Source of the DNA: an uncultured Lachnospiraceae bacterium
Lineage (GTDB): Bacteria; Bacillota; Clostridia; Lachnospirales; Lachnospiraceae
Direction of reading: 5' to 3'
Length of the DNA stretch: 7,172 nt
Assembly: GCA_947176785.1 (NCBI GenBank)
Contig: CAMWSA010000190.1
Coordinates: 1 to 7,172, forward strand
The stretch's first letter is position 1. Each line of letters opens with the position of its first letter. Of the stretch, positions 6,259 to 7,172 are shown one piece after another. The notes under the pieces are model-generated. The model did not search any database and was not told where the DNA came from. It saw only the letters and a program-made list of their open reading frames with translations. The position numbers and the translations under genes are program-made.

Positions 6259-6332
6259 GTTTCCGTAGCTCAGATGGATAGAGCGACCGCCTCCTAAGCG
6301 GTAGGTCGGGTGTTCGAGTCACCTCGGGAACG
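6259..6332 (+). tRNA. tRNA-Arg (anticodon CCT)
   Basis: This is a complete 74-nt cloverleaf. The acceptor GTTTCCG (6259-6265) pairs with CGGGAAC (6325-6331) with one T-G pair. The D-stem is GCTC/GAGC with loop AGATGGATA. The anticodon stem ACCGC/GCGGT encloses CTCCTAA, anticodon CCT at 6293-6295, decoding AGG. The T-stem is GGGTG/CACCT with loop TTCGAGT, and the discriminator is G6332. CCA is not encoded. No strong promoter is evident directly upstream. tRNA-Arg(CCT) genes are common targets of integrative elements, and a recombinase gene lies just downstream. Confidence 0.96.
6293..6332 (+). other. Probable attachment site (att) at the 3' half of tRNA-Arg
   Basis: A tyrosine recombinase gene lies 258 bp beyond the intact tRNA and points towards it, with a terminator and repeat cluster between. 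This is the usual layout of the recombinase-proximal end of an element integrated in a tRNA 3' half. The exact core cannot be fixed without the other junction. The anticodon loop to the 3' end is the most likely extent. Confidence 0.5.
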
Positions 6333-6342
6333 CTGGGAACAT

Positions 6343-6387
6343 AGCCGAAAGCCTTGATTTTAGCGGGTTTTCGGCTTTCTTCATTTT
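6343..6387 (+). terminator. Intrinsic terminator after tRNA-Arg
   Basis: AGCCGAAAGCC (6343-6353) pairs with GGTTTTCGGCT (6366-6376), 11 bp with one G-T pair and a 12-nt loop. A T-rich tail TTTCTTCATTTT follows. It starts 11 nt after the tRNA, so it is well placed to end the tRNA transcript. There is no T-tract on the other strand, so it acts in the + direction only. Confidence 0.8.
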
Positions 6388-6405
6388 AGCACTGAAATCA
6401 GGTTT

Positions 6406-6587
6406 TGCTAATATGCTAATACATCTGAAAATCGAACCTACATGCTAATACGAGTTGAATGTTTAAATGTTCAAATAATCCGCCCCATTTTTCTGCTAAT
6501 AAAATCCCCGTTTTGAGGCTTCCCAAACACCAGACTTTTTCTTTTTTGCTAATACGGTATTTTTATCCGTTCATTTGCCTGCTAATA
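6406..6587 (+). repeat. Six direct TGCTAATA repeats, candidate recombinase arm sites
   Basis: TGCTAATA occurs on the + strand at 6406, 6414, 6443, 6494, 6547 and 6580. The copies at 6443 and 6547 extend to TGCTAATACG. Spacing is irregular (8, 29, 51, 53 and 33 bp), unlike a simple tandem array but like arm-type binding sites of tyrosine recombinases or excisionase sites beside att. Inverted copies (TATTAGCA) lie in the end of the recombinase gene at 6599 and 6630, and one sits at 6134 on the other side of the tRNA. The rest of the gap from 6388 to 6590 is AT-rich and holds no gene that I can see. A dyad TTGAA...TTCAA spans 6455-6474. Confidence 0.75.
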
Positions 6588-6590
6588 GAT

Positions 6591-7172
6591 TTACTCTTTA
6601 TTAGCATTTTGGATAGACCTGGCAAATTCTATTAGCAGTTCAGGATTGGATTTCATAAGCTGCTGCAATATTTGTTCTGCAGAATCTGCCTTATCATTAT
6701 TATTTTTTGGTGGCTCGTTTATGCCTTTGCCGTCAAGAAACTCATCCATTTTGCCAGCCAGCTTTTCACGTTCGCTTGCAAAAGAATGCTTCCCGTAACG
6801 TCTGGTCAGCATTTCCAGATTAGACCAGCCGCCAGCCTGCATAACCAAATTATAATCACATCCTGACATAAGAAGTTTGGTGGTGGCACTGGTGTGACGC
6901 AGGCTGTGGAAGACAATTTCCTGGGGGTTCATATCCGGGTCATTCATTTCTGTCAGAATTTCCTTAAACCGTTTATTCAGGTGTTCTGTCATGATAGGAC
7001 GCCCATTGGCCTGACAGATGGTAAGGTTATAATCCATATATCCATCAGAGCCCAACTCCTTTTTCAGCCTGTCCTGCATCTCTTTCAATACAAGCAGCGC
7101 ACTCAGCACACTCTGGGGAACATCCACATCCCGGATTGTGTCATCACTCTTGGGCTGTTTCAGTACAATCGT
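6591..7172 (-). CDS. Tyrosine recombinase/integrase, 5' end beyond window
   Basis: The visible part is 193 residues plus stop, read on the minus strand and open to the window edge, so the N-terminal arm-binding and core-binding domains and the first catalytic Arg lie outside. The catalytic C-terminal domain is clear. Counting from the edge, K5/K8 lie in the KQPKSDDTIRDV beta-hairpin region, HSLRH is at 89-93 (catalytic H89, R92), W116 in GGWSNLEML stands at the second His/Trp position, and the nucleophile Y126 is in RRYGKHSF. A Lys/Asn-rich tail (about 150-193) follows the tyrosine. The enzyme would integrate and excise the element at tRNA-Arg. A GTG at 7125-7127 could be mistaken for a start, but it lies inside the catalytic domain. 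Phage or conjugative element cannot be told from this end alone. Confidence 0.93.
   Translation of the reverse strand, partial: TIVLKQPKSDDTIRDVDVPQSVLSALLVLKEMQDRLKKELGSDGYMDYNLTICQANGRPIMTEHLNKRFKEILTEMNDPDMNPQEIVFHSLRHTSATTKLLMSGCDYNLVMQAGGWSNLEMLTRRYGKHSFASEREKLAGKMDEFLDGKGINEPPKNNNDKADSAEQILQQLMKSNPELLIEFARSIQNANKE

Noticed and set aside
7125..7127. GTG as the start of the recombinase
   Set aside because: The frame stays open to the window edge and this codon lies inside the catalytic domain, so the true start is outside.
1..7172. parS sites near parAB
   Set aside because: No TGTTNCACGTGAAACA-like palindrome was found on reading; CACGTG itself was not seen. The GGTGAAACC near 5124 and ACACGTTTCC near 6255 are only partial resemblances.

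Overview
The window looks like a piece of a Clostridia chromosome, most likely Lachnospiraceae. It carries a chromosomal ParA/ParB pair followed by a DUF4446 membrane protein and seryl-tRNA synthetase, and a DUF3881 protein, a family I know mainly from Lachnospiraceae. Ribosome binding sites are strong and AG-rich, and TTG is used as a start. The family assignment is an inference from gene content; no 16S or marker search was possible.

Left and centre (1-6024, all + strand): an extended -10 promoter precedes parA (Soj-type ATPase) and parB (CTP-dependent partition/nucleoid protein). Next comes a block of four exact-length 75-bp tandem repeats. Then follow a small DUF4446 membrane protein, an HD-GYP phosphodiesterase-like protein, serS and a DUF3881 protein. 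Gaps are short and no convincing terminator interrupts the series, so I read it as one operon linking chromosome segregation, a probable c-di-GMP output/turnover protein and serine tRNA charging.

The most unusual part is 1785-2730. A bulged hairpin followed by a GGG(N)AGAGG Shine-Dalgarno-like tail occurs six times: one diverged copy after parB, four inside the 75-bp repeats, and one before the HD-GYP gene. The copies differ by compensatory base changes that keep the stem paired. Two of the six supply the actual ribosome binding sites of DUF4446 and HD-GYP. The 75-bp repeats add a second hairpin and keep one reading frame open in frame with DUF4446.

Right end (6025-7172): two degenerate tRNA-like sequences and one intact tRNA-Arg(CCT) lie in a row, followed by an intrinsic terminator. 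After that comes about 210 bp with six direct copies of TGCTAATA. Last is the 3' part of a tyrosine recombinase gene on the minus strand, pointing at the tRNA and cut by the window edge. This is the boundary of an integrative element that uses tRNA-Arg as its target. The broken tRNA copies suggest the site was used more than once.
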